Positions 35,408 through 47,346 of a stretch of DNA of 64,000 bases are shown in pieces. The first letter of the stretch is position 1, and every line of letters starts with the position of its first letter. The notes beneath the pieces were generated by a model. The model was not told the origin of the DNA. It searched no databases and was given only the letters and a program-made list of their open reading frames with translations. The DNA comes from Dioscorea cayenensis subsp. rotundata (taxonomy: Eukaryota; Streptophyta; Magnoliopsida; Dioscoreales; Dioscoreaceae). The stretch is from assembly GCF_009730915.1 (NCBI RefSeq), contig NW_024086611.1:1-64000 (forward strand), given 5' to 3'. A program made the translations under genes and the position numbers.

Positions 35408-35860
35408 CCCACCATGTGCTTGGTGTCAATGCTGTTGAAGAGAAGAAGGTACAATGACATAACATCCTCTACACTCGGGGCACCATTAAGAGCAAGGTAT
35501 GTAGGATTATTGTTGATAATGACAGCTGTAATAGCATTGCTAGTTCAGACTTGGTGGAGAGATTGGGATTAGGGTTGAAGTAGGAGCGTCACCTTAGTCC
35601 ATACAAGATGCAGTAGCTCAATGATTGTGGATCGTTGCATGTTAGCAACATTGTAACAGTTCAGTCCTCCATTGGGAAGTATAATGAATAGATGGAGTAT
35701 GATATTATCCCAATGCAAGCATGCCAATTACTATTGGGACACCCTTAGTTGTTTGATCATGATGTCCATATTAGCAGCTGTGCTAACCGACTCACTTTCA
35801 TTTACAAAGGGAATGCATTTCTTTGCTTCCTATGAATCTGGAGGAAATATAAATGGATGA
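35408..35860 (+). pseudogene. T3 Gypsy protease
   Basis: Continues the T3 gag frame (HHVLGVNAVEEKKVQ). It then reads YTRGTIKSKVCRIIVDNDSCNSIASSDLVERLGL, the retropepsin-like segment of chromovirus-type elements, where the active-site triplet appears as Asp-Asn-Asp or similar. QLLLGHP.LFDHDVHIS and LTFIYKGNAF follow. Stops are frequent. A (GA)n microsatellite starts at 35866. Confidence 0.75.
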
Positions 35861-35863
35861 TCT

Positions 35864-35900
<37 letters not shown>

Positions 35901-35929
35901 TGCAAAACACTTGAGTGAGAGCCACCATC

Positions 35930-36118
35930 ATATGAGCGAGTAAATCCAAAGCCAAATAAAACCCCATAGCTTAAATTAACCAAGCCCCAAGAAAAAGAGG
36001 GTTAGTGATGTTGGGTAAGAAGGGGAACATGAGGGCTTTGAGAGAACCCGATTCTATGTATTTTGTTCTCCTATACAAAGAAAGTTTGCTAACTACTAAT
36101 GATTTACCCTCTACTTTG
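35930..36118 (+). repeat. Left copy of a 189-bp direct duplication flanking the TIR element
   Basis: Runs from ATATGAGCGAG to CTCTACTTTG and is repeated almost unchanged at 39964-40152. It codes for the pol linker before reverse transcriptase. It is continuous on its left with T3 sequence, as the right copy is on its right. So the unit duplicated is T3's own. Confidence 0.85.
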
Positions 36119-36769
36119 GAGTAAAATTTTTAGGGGGGTACCAAACTTTTGTCGATTATCAGTTTGGGGTCCAAAGTTTAATTTGAATCATAAAGGGTAC
36201 CCAACTTTGATTGTCTTTCACCGGTTGGTCACCCGGGCATCTCCGGTCCAAATTTTATGATGTGGCGCCCGGAGCAGCCTCGTCAGCAATCTGAATGTTT
36301 CTCATGTGTTTCCACATCAGCAGGTATGGTCGAGTCAGCCCCCCACTCACGTGATGGCATAAACCCTTGGCCACGCGTCGGGCAAGCCTCTCTTCAACGG
36401 TCGCATCGGCTGCAGCTTCTTTCCCACCAACCCACCGAGAAACCAAGGGAGAAGAGGGTTTTTTGGTGAAGAGAGGAGGGTTTCTTAGGATTTCTGAGCC
36501 GACGAGAGGATTTCAGCGCGCCGAGGAGAGGGTTTTCTCGGTGAAGAAGAGGGTTTTCTTAGAGAAATTGTTTTCTTAGAGCGATTTATTGAAGTCCGGT
36601 GTGTTGATTGGCAATTGACAAGTGTTTTGATCTCATCGAACTGTTCAATTGCTGATTTGAAGGTCTCATTGAAGGAATCATTCATCGCCTCCAAGAAATC
36701 CTGAAATTTTCATCTGTTTTTCCAATATACACATTCTTAGGTTTTTTTTTGTACACTATATTTTGAATT

Positions 36770-37140
36770 CTGTATTATGAATACTGATTGGAATAAAATA
36801 AGATATTATGAATACTGATTGGAATAAAAACAGATCTTATGAATTTTGTATTATGAATATTGTATTGGAATAAATTCTGCTATTATGAATTCTGTATAAT
36901 TAATACTGTATTGGAATAAAATCTGGTATTATGGATTATGTATTATGAATACTGTATTGGAATAAAATAAGATATTATGAATACTGATTGGAATAAAAAC
37001 AGATCTTATGAATTCTGTATTATGAATATTGTATTGGAATAAATTCTGGTATTATGAATTCTGTATAATTAATACTGTATTGGAATAAAATCTGGTATTA
37101 TGGATTCTGTATTATGAATACTGTATTGGTATTATAAATT
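36770..37140 (+). repeat. AT-rich tandem repeat inside the TIR element
   Basis: Repeated phrases TATTATGAATACTGATTGGA and ACTGTATTGGAATAAAATCTG in a higher-order pattern. A block of roughly 180 bp recurs once, from 36795 and again from 36968. Confidence 0.7.
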
Positions 37141-37164
37141 TGGCAATGTTCTTCACAAAAATAG

Positions 37165-37450
37165 TGATATTTGCTAACATTCACAGCTGATCAAAAAACC
37201 CCTGGACATTCACAGCTAACATTCACAGCTGATAAAAAAACCCTTGGACATTTATAGCTAACATTCACATAACATTCACAGCTGATCAAAAAAACCCTTG
37301 GACATTCATAGCTAACATTCACAGCTAACATTCACACCTGATCTTTGCTAACATTCTCTAGTTCACAGCTAACATTCACAGCTTATCAAAAAACCAAAAT
37401 AACAAAAATGAAACATTCTCATAGCAGCACCCTTGGACATTCACAGCTGA
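37165..37450 (+). repeat. ACATTCACAGCT tandem repeat
   Basis: At least eight imperfect copies of TAACATTCACAGCTGATC or TTGGACATTCACAGC. No coding meaning is visible. Confidence 0.75.
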
Positions 37451-37971
37451 CCTGCAGAAGTCCCACTTCCTGGTGGCAGCCATACCCTCCTTCTCTTGTC
37501 AGCACCTCCTACTCTAGCAGTATCCTTGGCCTTCTTTTGTTCCACATTTGATCCATTTTGTGTCTCCTTGTTGCTAGTATTTGTAAATTTTTTCACACCC
37601 CTTGTCAGCAGTTTTAGAATTTTGAGTTGAGTCCCTCCTGATGGTTGTTCCAGATTAACTGTATGCAAAGTATCTGTGTTGGCCTTCATTGTTAAAGTAG
37701 AAAACATAAATCAGTCAGTGGCACTAAACTACAAGACTAAAATTAAATACTAAACTTTAGAAAAAAATAGTTATCCAACCTGTGCCATTGGATGCTCAAT
37801 CCCTATATTAGCTCCTGAAGATGTATTTGTTGTTGCAGGTGGCACACTCTTGTGGCTCTCCTCTGTGCTCAACCTTAATTCACTAAGTGAGCTTGGAGTG
37901 GTTGTCCCATGAACTTTATAAGAGGCACATATGAAGTTAGTTATAAGAAAAAAAATTAAATCCAAGTACAT
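37441..37971 (-). pseudogene. Two-exon coding remnant inside the TIR element
   Basis: On the minus strand an upstream frame (ending IGIEHPMAQ, exon end at 37780) and a downstream frame (starting ANTDTLHTVNLEQPSGG at 37683) join in the same phase. The join is across a 96-bp GT...AG intron (37684-37779). The downstream exon ends with a basic segment KRRRVWLPPG and a stop at 37441-37443. Ser/Thr-rich and Lys/Arg-rich composition would suit the tail of a Mutator-type transposase after its zinc finger, or a captured host gene. I recognise no domain and give no function. Confidence 0.4.
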
Positions 37972-38029
37972 TTAAACATTTAAACAATACAGAATTTAAA
38001 TCCAAGTACAACCATATTTGCAATGAACA

Positions 38030-39230
38030 TGTGGAAAAAAATCTAAACAACACAAAAATTTACTTAGGAGCATGCTCGAATGAAACACAATAAATTATAA
38101 CTGAATTCATACTTAGAAGCATGTTGTTATGCAAAACCTTTCCAGAGCATGCCATTAAAAAAAAAAGCAGAACAACATATTTTAAGTTTCATATTAACTT
38201 TAAATGGGAGGCAACAACCTCAACCATATTAGCATTCCATATATATGTGATGCCAATCAATGGGAGAAATAAACATGAGAAAAAAATTTAAATCCAAGTA
38301 TAGGCATGCTTTATGAAAGGCACATATGAAGTTAGTTATAAGAAAAAAATTAAATCCAAGTACATTGAAACATTTAAACATAAGGACCAACAAGAGAAGA
38401 AGAAGAAGAAGAAGAAGAAGAAGAAGAAGAAGAAGAAGAAGCACTGTTTTTCTTTGAAAGTTAGAGAAGAAGACTAGGTCAAGAAGAGCTGCATAACTTT
38501 GTATTATACCCAAATACCAAAGGCATCACATGTGTCTGTGTCTATTGACAGCACTGAATGAGCCAAAACAACTTTTCCAAATTACCTGCTTTCTTCCATT
38601 GACAAACATTAAAAAAAAATCTACTTATGTTTTTTTTTATATTATTTCAAAAGTTCAAATAGTGTAGATCATCTTAAGTTGCATCATAACAAATCCATCA
38701 TCCTTTTAAGTTATATCATCTGACATTATGACCTCTAAGTTAAAGTTCATATGACATTGTGTCTTCTCATTCAATATCAACATTATATAATGAAAGTGAT
38801 GTAAGATGAAGACTAATTCTGAAGAAGCTAGCCATCTTAGTACTACTCTTACCCAAAAAATACTTAAGATGAAGACATTGAAGAAGCTAGCCATTAAATG
38901 AAATTTATAAATCATGATATGGTTTTATATCGTGATATTTATGTTAAATTGAACTGATTGTACTCACTCAATTTTTTTTCACATATTCTTTATCAATAAA
39001 AAAAATATGAGTAACATCAAAATGGACACACCTTGATCAATATCATACAAAATCTCTGTACATTAAAAAAAAGAACAGAAAAGATTAAAATTAAAGTTAA
39101 AAAAATTTAACTTTAATTAACTTAGAAGCATGCTCGAATGAAACACAATAACTTAAAACTAAATTCATACTATAGAAGCATGTTGTTATACAGAGCCTTT
39201 CCTTTCCAGAGCATGCCGATGCAAACAAAA
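38030..39230 (+). repeat. Paired direct repeats in the TIR element
   Basis: A block of about 105 bp with GCATGCTCGAATGAAACACA and AAGCATGTTGTTAT occurs at about 38066-38155 and again at 39120-39225. A separate unit of about 70 bp (GGCACATATGAAGTTAGTTA) occurs at 37922-37985 and 38320-38385. A (GAA)n run lies at 38396-38441. Confidence 0.7.
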
Positions 39231-39963
39231 AAGAGATTTAAAGACATATTTCATATCAACTTTAGATGAAAAATAACATTTCCATCATTTTCATATCAAA
39301 GGATTTTCAAGAAAAGTATGAGGAATCAGGGCTTTCGAAGAGAGCACTCACAATATTCTGGTGCATCTTCTCCCTCTTGTCGTCTTTCCCAGTTAACCGT
39401 CATTTTGCCTACACCTCCCTCAGTAGCACCCGATTTTTCACTCTCTACACTGAAGAAACCCTCTTTTCGGCACTATAACCCTCCAACAGACCCTTTTTCT
39501 CTACACTGAAACAATCTTCTACCCACTTCAACCCTCTAAGAAAACCCTCTTCTTCACCGAGAAAACCCTCTCCTCGGCGCGCTGAAATCCTCTCGTCGGC
39601 TCAGAAACCCTAAGAAACCCTCCTCTCTTCACCGAAAAACCCTCTTCTCCCTTCGTTTCTCGGTGGGTTGGTGGGAAAGAAGCTGCAGCCGATGCGACCG
39701 TTGAAGAGAGTCTTGCCCGACGCGTGGCCAAGGGTTTATGCCATCACGTGAGTGGGGGGCTGACTCGACCATACCTGCTGATGTGGAAACACATGAGAAA
39801 CATTCAGATTGCTGACGAGGCTGCCACATCATAAAATTTGGACCGGAGATGCCCGGGTGACCAACCGGTGAAAGACAATCAAAGTTAGGTATCCTTTTTG
39901 ATTCAAATTAAACTTTGGACCCCAAACTGATAATCGACAAAAGTTTGGTACCCCCCCAAACTG

Positions 39964-40152
39964 ATATGAGCGAGTAAATCCAAAGCCAAATAAAACCCCA
40001 TAGCTTAAATTAACCAAGCCCCAAGAAAAAGAGGGTTAGTGATGTTGGCTAAGAAGGGGAACATGAGTACTTTGAGAGAACCCGATTCTATGTATTTTGT
40101 TCTCCTATACAAAGAAAGTTTGCTAACTACTAATGATTTACCCTCTACTTTG
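39964..40152 (+). repeat. Right copy of the 189-bp direct duplication
   Basis: Matches 35930-36118 with few differences (for example GTTGGCTAAG for GTTGGGTAAG). It leads directly into T3 reverse transcriptase, so it is the copy in its original right-hand context. Confidence 0.85.
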
Positions 40153-42720
40153 CCTAGTTCTATTTTGGATCTTTTGTAGGTATATGAGGATGTGTTCCCT
40201 TATGAGGTCCCACCTAGGCTACCACGAAGCGAGGAATCGAACATTAAGTTGGTTTGATAACATGAGCACCATTGCCTAATCGGCCACCTTACCGCACCAA
40301 TCCGAATGAGACAAAAGAAATCTAGCATCAAGTTTAAGAACTACTCAACAACAGTTACATAAGGGAAGGTCTCTCTCCTTTTGCAGTCTCAGTTATTTTA
40401 GTTCCTAAGAAAGATGGTTCTTAGAGAATGTGTGTAGATTGTAGAGCCATTAACAACATAATTGTGAGGTAGAGGTATAGACATCCCATACCTAGACTTG
40501 ATGATATGCTTGATGAACTTAGTGGATCTATTATCTTCTCGAAGATAAACTTGCATAGTGGCTATCACTAAATTAGAATGAAAGAGGGTGATGAGTGGAA
40601 AATGGCATTTAAAACAAAATTTGGATTATATGAATGGTTAGTCATGCCTTTTGGTTTAACAAATACACCTAGTACTTTCATGAGATTGATGAACCATGTA
40701 CTTAGAGTGTTCATCAGAAAATTTGTGGTAGTTTGCTTTGATGATATCTTAATTTTCAGCCGTCTTTAGATGATCATATTGACCATTTACGTAATCTACT
40801 TGCTGTTTTGAGAAAAGAACAATTGTATGTCAACCTTACAAAGTGCACCTTTTGCACCAACAAATTTGTGTTTCTTGGCTTTGTGGTTTCATCTCAAGGT
40901 GTTGAGGTAGATGAAGACAAGATCAAAGCGGTACATGAGTGGGCAACACCCCAAAATGTGAGCCAAGTGAGAAACTTCCTAGGACTTGCAGGCTTTTACC
41001 ACAGTTTCGTAAAGGATTTCAGCACCATTGTCGCTCCAATTAATGAAATTGACAATAAAAGAAGTACCATTCAAATGGGAGGCATCACAAGAAAAGGTAT
41101 TTCAAAAATTGAAGGACAAATTGACATCCACACCACTACTTGCACTTCCTGACTTTGGTAAGATTTTTGTAATATAATGTGATGCAAGTGGTGTAGGTAT
41201 TGGCGGGGTGCTTGTGCGAGAAGGTAGGCTCATTTCTTATTTTAGTGAGAAGTTAAGTGGTCCAGCTCTCAATTATTCTGTTTATGATAAGGAATTATAT
41301 GCGCTTGCGAGGGCATTGGAACTTGCCAACATTACTTATGGCCTAAAGATTTTGTGATACATTCTAAAATGAATCATTAAAGCATCTTAAGAGTCAATTA
41401 AAACTAAACCGTAGACATGCAAAATGGAGTGAGTTCATTGACTCTTTTCCTTACATTATCAAGTACAAGAAAGGGAAGGATAACCTTATAGCTGATGCAC
41501 TGTCTAGGCGTCATGCTTTGATGTCCCAACTAGATGCTAAAATTCTAGGTTTAGAGAGCATTAAAGAGTTATATACTAAAGATTCATAACTTGATGAACC
41601 CTACTCTAAATGTAGTACAAGAAAAGGTTGGGAAAAGTTTCTCTTGCATAATGGTTTCTTGTTTCAAGCTAACAAATTGTGTATACTAGATGGCTTTGTT
41701 CGCTTATTACTCTTGCAGGAAGCAAATAGAGGCAGTCTAATGGGCCACTTTGGTGCCAAGAAGACAGAAAATGTGCTGATCGACCATTTCTTTTGAGCGC
41801 TACATACAGCGTGATGTTGAGAGCTACATACAGCGATGCTAGACGTGCCACAAAGCTAAGTCTCGTTTAAACCTACATTGATTGTATACTCCCTTACCTA
41901 TTCTTAGTGCACCATGAGAAGATATTTCTATGGATTTTGTTCTTGGATTACCACGGACTAAGAGGGGAAGGGATTATTCTATATTTGTGGTAGATGATAG
42001 GTTTAGCATGATGGCTCATTTGATTCCCTATCATAAGATCGATGATGCTTCACATGTTGTTGATCTATTTTTTTAGGGAAGTGGTGCAACTACATAATGT
42101 GCCACAAACCATTGCCTCAGATTGTCATATCAAGTTCTTGATCTATTTTTGAAAAACCTTGTGGGGAACGCTAGGAACCAAGCTATTATTTTCCACTACG
42201 TGTCACCCCCAGACAGGTGGGCATAAAGAAGTTGTGAACCACACACTATCCATGATATTAAAAACAATTTTAAAGAAGAATTTAAAGATGTGGGAGGAGT
42301 GTCTACCATGTCGAATTCGCATATAACAGGGCGATACATTCCACCACTAAATTTTGTCCATTCGATATTATATTAGGAACAAGCTAATATAGATACAAGC
42401 AAGCGTTCTGAATATGTAAAGAAAATACATGAAAGAATGAAGGATAACATTGATAAAATCACTCAGCAGTATGAAAAGCGAGCGAACAAAGGAAGAAATA
42501 AGATACTGTTTGAGCCGGGCGACCTAGTGTGGATATATTTACGTAAAGAGCATTTTCTGGTGCACCGCAAGTGCAAGTTGCAACCACGAGATGATGGACC
42601 ATTCCAAGTGCTTGAGAAGATCATTGACAATGCGTACAAGATCGAGCTTCTAAGAGAGTATGGTATTAGTGCTACTTTTAAAGTTACAGACCTTTCACCT
42701 TTTTTTGGTTTAATCTAGTC
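40153..42720 (+). pseudogene. T3 Gypsy pol: reverse transcriptase, RNase H, integrase
   Basis: YEDVFPYEVPPRLP opens the polymerase. [19 protein letters not shown] and [13 protein letters not shown] follow, where FDDI is the catalytic YxDD site (about 40733-40757). NFLGLAGFYHSFVKDFS comes next. RNase H shows [16 protein letters not shown] and [14 protein letters not shown] (41180-41330), then [15 protein letters not shown]. Integrase shows GHFGAKKTENV (zinc region, 41740), [21 protein letters not shown] (core, 41932-41995) and QYEKRANKGRNK. A C-terminal DDGPFQVLEKIIDNAYKIELL (GPF/Y-type module, 42590-42655) ends at VTDLSPFF. The module order is that of Ty3/Gypsy, chromovirus type. I see no chromodomain. 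Many stops and shifts make it non-functional. Confidence 0.85.
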
Positions 42721-43226
42721 AAGGAGGACTCCTTTTCAAGAGGGGGAGGATGATGAGGACATCACTTCCATGCCAACTACACCACCTACGGATGGCAATA
42801 CTTCAACTGGTATAGAAGAAGAAGCATATCAAGAACCATTTTACACGAAACCGTGCTAAACAAATCCAAAACCAGGTGAATGCTAACTTAAGCTTATTCT
42901 TAAATTATATTGAAATGGTGGTGTTTCCAATTCTTTTTAACTTAATTGCACTTAGGTGTACCGGAAATGAAGACATAATTCCAGACTTAGTCAAACAAGA
43001 GAATAGCAAAAGAGAAACATTTGGAGCTATGCCACATGTGGGCCTCACATTCACGTACACGTCCAAAAAGGAAATTGTACCTATCTTTGCTGGCCCCGCT
43101 CAAACTGAAGGAGATGTGGTTTCTTTTTATGACAAATCAGGCCAAAATATTTCTTTCCTAAACCAACCCAATTTTTTGAAGAAAATAAAATCAAATCCCA
43201 ATCAACCAGGAAATCAAGTATCATAA
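42721..43226 (+). pseudogene. T3 pol C-terminal tail
   Basis: An out-of-frame remnant with FQEGEDDEDIT and RNRAKQIQNQVNANLSLF (42850-42900). This is the TRSRAK-type end common in plant Gypsy polyproteins. The 42876-43226 frame is open for 116 codons, but its last part does not match anything I know and may be 3' untranslated sequence. Confidence 0.5.
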
Positions 43227-43690
43227 ATTCAAGGATGAGAGATTGCACCTGCCATATTCACGTTCTACAGTACCTCATGTTACTATATTTAGATTGATTT
43301 TCTAGCCAATTTTATGTTTCTATTTTAGATTGTTTTCTGAGCAAATTTCAATTTACTATTTTTAGATTGATTCCGTAGCCAATTTTAATAAGATAGTTTT
43401 CTTGTATCCCAAGTTTAAGTCAGCTATAAATAGCCTTATACTTTCTCCCTTGGAGGATGGAACTTTGATTATTATTCACGAAATAAGAGTTGTCTTACTA
43501 CCATTGTTCTTGTGAGTTCTCCCTAATTCGTGAGAGAAAAGTTTCAGCTTTCTCCTAATGTGTGCTCTACGCTTCCGGGCGTTTTGTGTGGATTAGTTTC
43601 CGGTTTGTGGTTCTGTGATTGTTCGGACAGCAGGTCGGAGTTCTTAAAGCTTCGGATCTCAAGTCAAAAATAATCAATGTAAGAATTTCT
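43227..43690 (+). mobile_element. Possible T3 3' LTR piece
   Basis: No coding sequence. CAGCTATAAATAGCC (43422-43436) is a good TATA box, followed by a pattern typical of LTR promoters (GAGAAAAGTTTCAGCTTTCTCC). The edges cannot be fixed because no matching 5' LTR is recognisable. A repeated phrase AGATTGATTTTCTAGCCAATTTTA appears at 43291 and 43361. Confidence 0.4.
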
Positions 43691-45038
43691 AAGACCAATG
43701 ACATTTTTATGTAAGTTCATTTTTTTTTTTCTAAATTTGCATTATTAACATTTGTCTTCAATGTAGGATAAGATGTTGACCTTGAAACAATATGCATCTT
43801 TTACAAAATTTAGATCAAGAAACTCAAACCTACTCCAATACATGAATTGCCCTTTCTATTAAATTTGTTGGTGGAGAGAAGAAAAGAAAAGTCTATGGTC
43901 TTAGCTCTCAAGCATCTTCCTATTATGGATGCTCCAATTCAAATGTCAATAACTCAACTACAAAATCTCCTGTTCTGCAAAATAATGAAGATTTACAAAA
44001 TGAGTTAGTATCTGTATGTAATCTACTACAAATCCCAAGAAGGCCGGCATCAGCAAAAACTTCGAGAAACTCGATAAGAGATGGCTGAAATGAGGAGGAT
44101 GCTATAATTATTTCTATCTCAAAATCAAGCACCTTCTCAAATAAATCATGGAGGTCATGATGAAGATGGTGATCTTGCTCCACCGAGTTAATTGTTGTTA
44201 TTCCTATATTGTGGCTTATTTGTCATATTTGTTGATTGCTTGTGATACTTTTGAGTTTTACTACTTGCCACTTACGTTACCTATGTGTGCTTGCACTTAT
44301 TTTCAACATGACTTGTGTTATTTTTTAATGCTTTTGGCAAGGTTTAATATAATCTTTCGTACTTGGTTATGATACATTGCAATTGTTATTTTTAGCACAT
44401 TATATTAACAAAATATTGATTACTCTAAATGAATGATTTAATACAGATTTTTGTATTATAATTTATAATATAATTATAAAATAAATAATTTAAATTTTAT
44501 TTAATGTTAGTAAGGGATTACTCAGGAAATAATCCCATTTTCAATCTTTATAATTACCCAAGGGTCATCTAGGAAATAATCCCTTAGTATATTTAGAAAT
44601 AGATTACCAAGGATACGATTCATTTCTACTCCATCCAAATACTAATGAATTACCCTGGAAAAAATTCCAGGAAATATTACACAGGGATCACCCATAGATT
44701 TAACATTTAAATTTTTGAAAATTTAACAATAGATTACCTAGGAAAAAATCTCTCGTTACATTACCTAGGATTGCCAAGGAAATGTTCCGTAGTAAATTCC
44801 TTGTCTTTTATAAATTTGTTAACATAAATTACCTAGGAAATTTATTATTTACTCCCGAAATAATTTGTTGCTATTTAATGAGAGATTATAAAATCCCTAG
44901 GAAAATTATTACCCACGAGGCTTTTACCCAGGGATGTCAATTCCCAGGATAATCCTCGCTAAATAATATATTACATAGGGATTTTAGCATTTTAGCTATG
45001 GAATTTTCCTAAGCTAATTACTGTTTTTTGTTGTAGTG
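43690..45038 (+). mobile_element. Right-hand end of a CACTA (En/Spm) DNA transposon
   Basis: Ends TTTTTTGTTGTAGTG at 45038, the reverse of the CACTACAACAAAA terminus. The preceding 500 bp hold many copies of TTACCTAGGAAAT-like motifs in both orientations (44515-44990), the expected subterminal transposase-binding repeats. Upstream, 43770-44185 carries a coding tail with RETR.EMAEMRRML and a short acidic end, as at the C-terminus of plant En/Spm-type transposases. A possible intron end (CAATGTAG) is at 43761-43768. The left terminus is missing. Confidence 0.75.
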
Positions 45039-45281
45039 GTAATACTCGATTTATAATGATGACTTACCACCATTATTCGTGTAGTTGATTTCTTTAATGC
45101 AAGCATACAGATTTTATGGATTAATGTGTATAAATATTAATTCACTTATGATTAATTTTTGGATCAAGTGGGAGAATCTTAGTTTAAATTTAGTTCGGAT
45201 TTAAATTATCTTCATGATAATTTAAAATTAAGCGGATTTAAACAACTATAGTAATCCATAACATTATATTTTGATGAGGAC

Positions 45282-45482
45282 ATGACTAGCAAAACTCCTA
45301 TTCAAGTTCCAATTGGTCCAGTCACTCGTTCGCAAATTAAGCAATTCAAGGAGGCTTTAAATTGGTTGATTAAAGAAATTTGGGTGCAACCTAATCTGTT
45401 AAGGCCCATTAAAGGTGATAAAGGTGTGTCACATGGAGGAAAATCTATCATTCAAATTCGACTTTGTAAACAAAATTTTTAA
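45282..45482 (+). pseudogene. Gypsy pol C-terminal remnant
   Basis: A short frame reading VPIGPVTRSQIKQFKEALNWLIKEIW matches the terminal TRSRAK/FKEALNGLI segment of plant Gypsy polyproteins. No other pol domain is nearby, so it is the 3' relic of a separate element. Confidence 0.55.
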
Positions 45483-46090
45483 GGATGCAACATAAGAGGA
45501 ACAAATCAAAATTAAAGATTTCTTACCATTTTAGCTTCACTATAGAATCAACTTTAGCAAAATAATTATTATATTATTCCTTATTTAGTTTGACTTAATT
45601 TGGAGATTGTAAGGCTTGAATGCCAAGAAATTAGTATAAGGCTTGCATGCCAAGAAATTAGTATTTTCCCTATTTAGTTTGAATAATTTAGGAATTTTAG
45701 TATTAATTTAAAGATTTTGTTAATTGCCAAAATTCACTGACTCCTCTATTTAAGAAGTCTAATAAGCTAAAATAATCAAATTACCATTTACCACAAAATT
45801 GTGAGATTCTTTTGGAATTCCCTTTTGATTTTTGAAAACTATTCAATCTTATCGGAGTTTCTGTGGTGCTTAACCATTGACTTATCGAACAACCTTCAGC
45901 AACTGCTCGTGGCGTCTTCATATACCGATGTTCTTACTTGATATTGGACTGTTACGGGATTCGTCATGAGTTGGCGGATTCATATCACATTTGAATCCTA
46001 TATTAATCCTAATTGGTATTTTTTATAATGATCTATTTTAATATTTAAAGTGGAGCAAATTCTTTGATGGAAAGGATTAGAGGTCCCAGA
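45483..46090 (+). mobile_element. Likely LTR relic of the same Gypsy fragment
   Basis: Non-coding. A short tandem duplication TAAGGCTTG.ATGCCAAGAAATTAGTAT occurs at 45608-45655. CTCCTCTATTTAAGAAG (45740-45756) could be a TATA box. The order pol tail, purines, promoter-like region fits a 3' LTR, but the edges are not definable. Confidence 0.35.
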
Positions 46091-47346
46091 TCTAACATTC
46101 TCGTGATTACTCAACTCCATCGACAGACATCGACAAAGAAAATAAATAGATTGTAAGGATCTTAAATTTTTTTCAAGTGCAGCATTTGGTTTCTTTAAGT
46201 GTAGATGTCAGTCTCTTTGTTGTCCTGTATAATTTGCTATGGTGGGAGGTAAGTGATCTTGCTTCCGCCATTATTTAATTATTTAGATTTACCGACATAT
46301 TAGATGTTATTTTCTAATTTTTATGATATGATATATTTAAATGTTTAGATGTTATATGCCTTGGATTAATTTCTAACAATAAGTACCAATCAGAAACAAA
46401 TCCAATAGAATGGGAAAAAAATGAGTGTTTATTATGTGTGATTGTGGTTTACTTTTTAAAATATTTGGAAATTGCATTTTGTCTTTAGTTTCTTCATCTA
46501 ACGAAACAAAGAAAACAGTACTTCTCCACTATTTTTTTTTTCTTCTTCTTTTTTCCCGTCTTTCACACGGATGCAAAGACACAACATAAATAAATAAATA
46601 AATAAATGTCTATGTAAGATTCTAAACTTTTTCCAAGCCCATGCAATTCATGCACGTACGTCCGCAACCTCATCCCCGTCAAACGCTACAAACAAACACT
46701 ATTGCCTGTCATGATTCACTCTCCGTTTTGCCCCTAATTATAAGACTTTATTAATTCATATATATAAATATATATTCAAAGAAGTGGCCATGCAATACAG
46801 GAAGATCATGTTCATATATATCCTAACCGACAAAGCATGGTGGTGGTTTAATGACTCTAATCCCCCACCAATTTCTGCTACGAAATCACTTTTTGATTCC
46901 CAGCCTCAAAGTTCAAAACCACCCCAAGGCTTTCCCACACCTTTTTCACTTTCTCGATCATTAATTCACCTAGGTGTCCATATTATATATGAACATATAT
47001 ATACTTCATAGACTTGTTGGCTCTCCCTTTCTTTTCTAGCGTGTTCATCGTTAGTGGCCTCAAAGTTTGACAAGCAAAAGTACTTGGACTTTGAAAAAGA
47101 GTGTCACCATCTTTTATTCATTTTGCACCTAATCCAAGCATGATTCAGATAGAAACATTCTCAAGCTAATTGCATAACAGTACATGACTGACCAAAGCTA
47201 GCTAATTCAATCTCACTATAATTAATGATATTTTCTCATGCTCCAAGACAAACCTCTCTTTGTAGTTAGGATCAGGAGCTTTTTGTCACCGAGCACAAGA
47301 TCTAAATAAGATCTCCCCCTTTTTTTTCTTTTTTTCTTTTTTTAAG
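46091..47346. other. Intergenic region, no gene seen
   Basis: AT-rich spacer 3' of the WIP gene. It has a short (AAAT)n run at 46590-46606 and long pyrimidine runs at 46530-46555 and 47315-47342. The 75-codon frame at 46784-47011 has no recognisable features and I do not call it. Confidence 0.5.

Larger units (their letters stand above)
36133..39957. mobile_element. Non-autonomous TIR element (Mutator-like type), 3.8 kb
   Basis: Long terminal inverted repeats (about 36133-36571 and 39532-39957) begin GGGGGGTACCAAACTTTTG and are highly similar over more than 400 bp. They include GGTTGGTCACCCGGGCATC and the TTCACCGA/GGGTTTTC segment. The length and guanine-rich ends fit Mutator-like elements. 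No full transposase is present. The interior holds tandem and direct repeats, poly-GAA and a small two-exon remnant. The flanks show 14 extra bases on the left and 6 on the right between the inverted repeats and the 189-bp duplication, and no convincing 9-bp target duplication. Confidence 0.75.
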
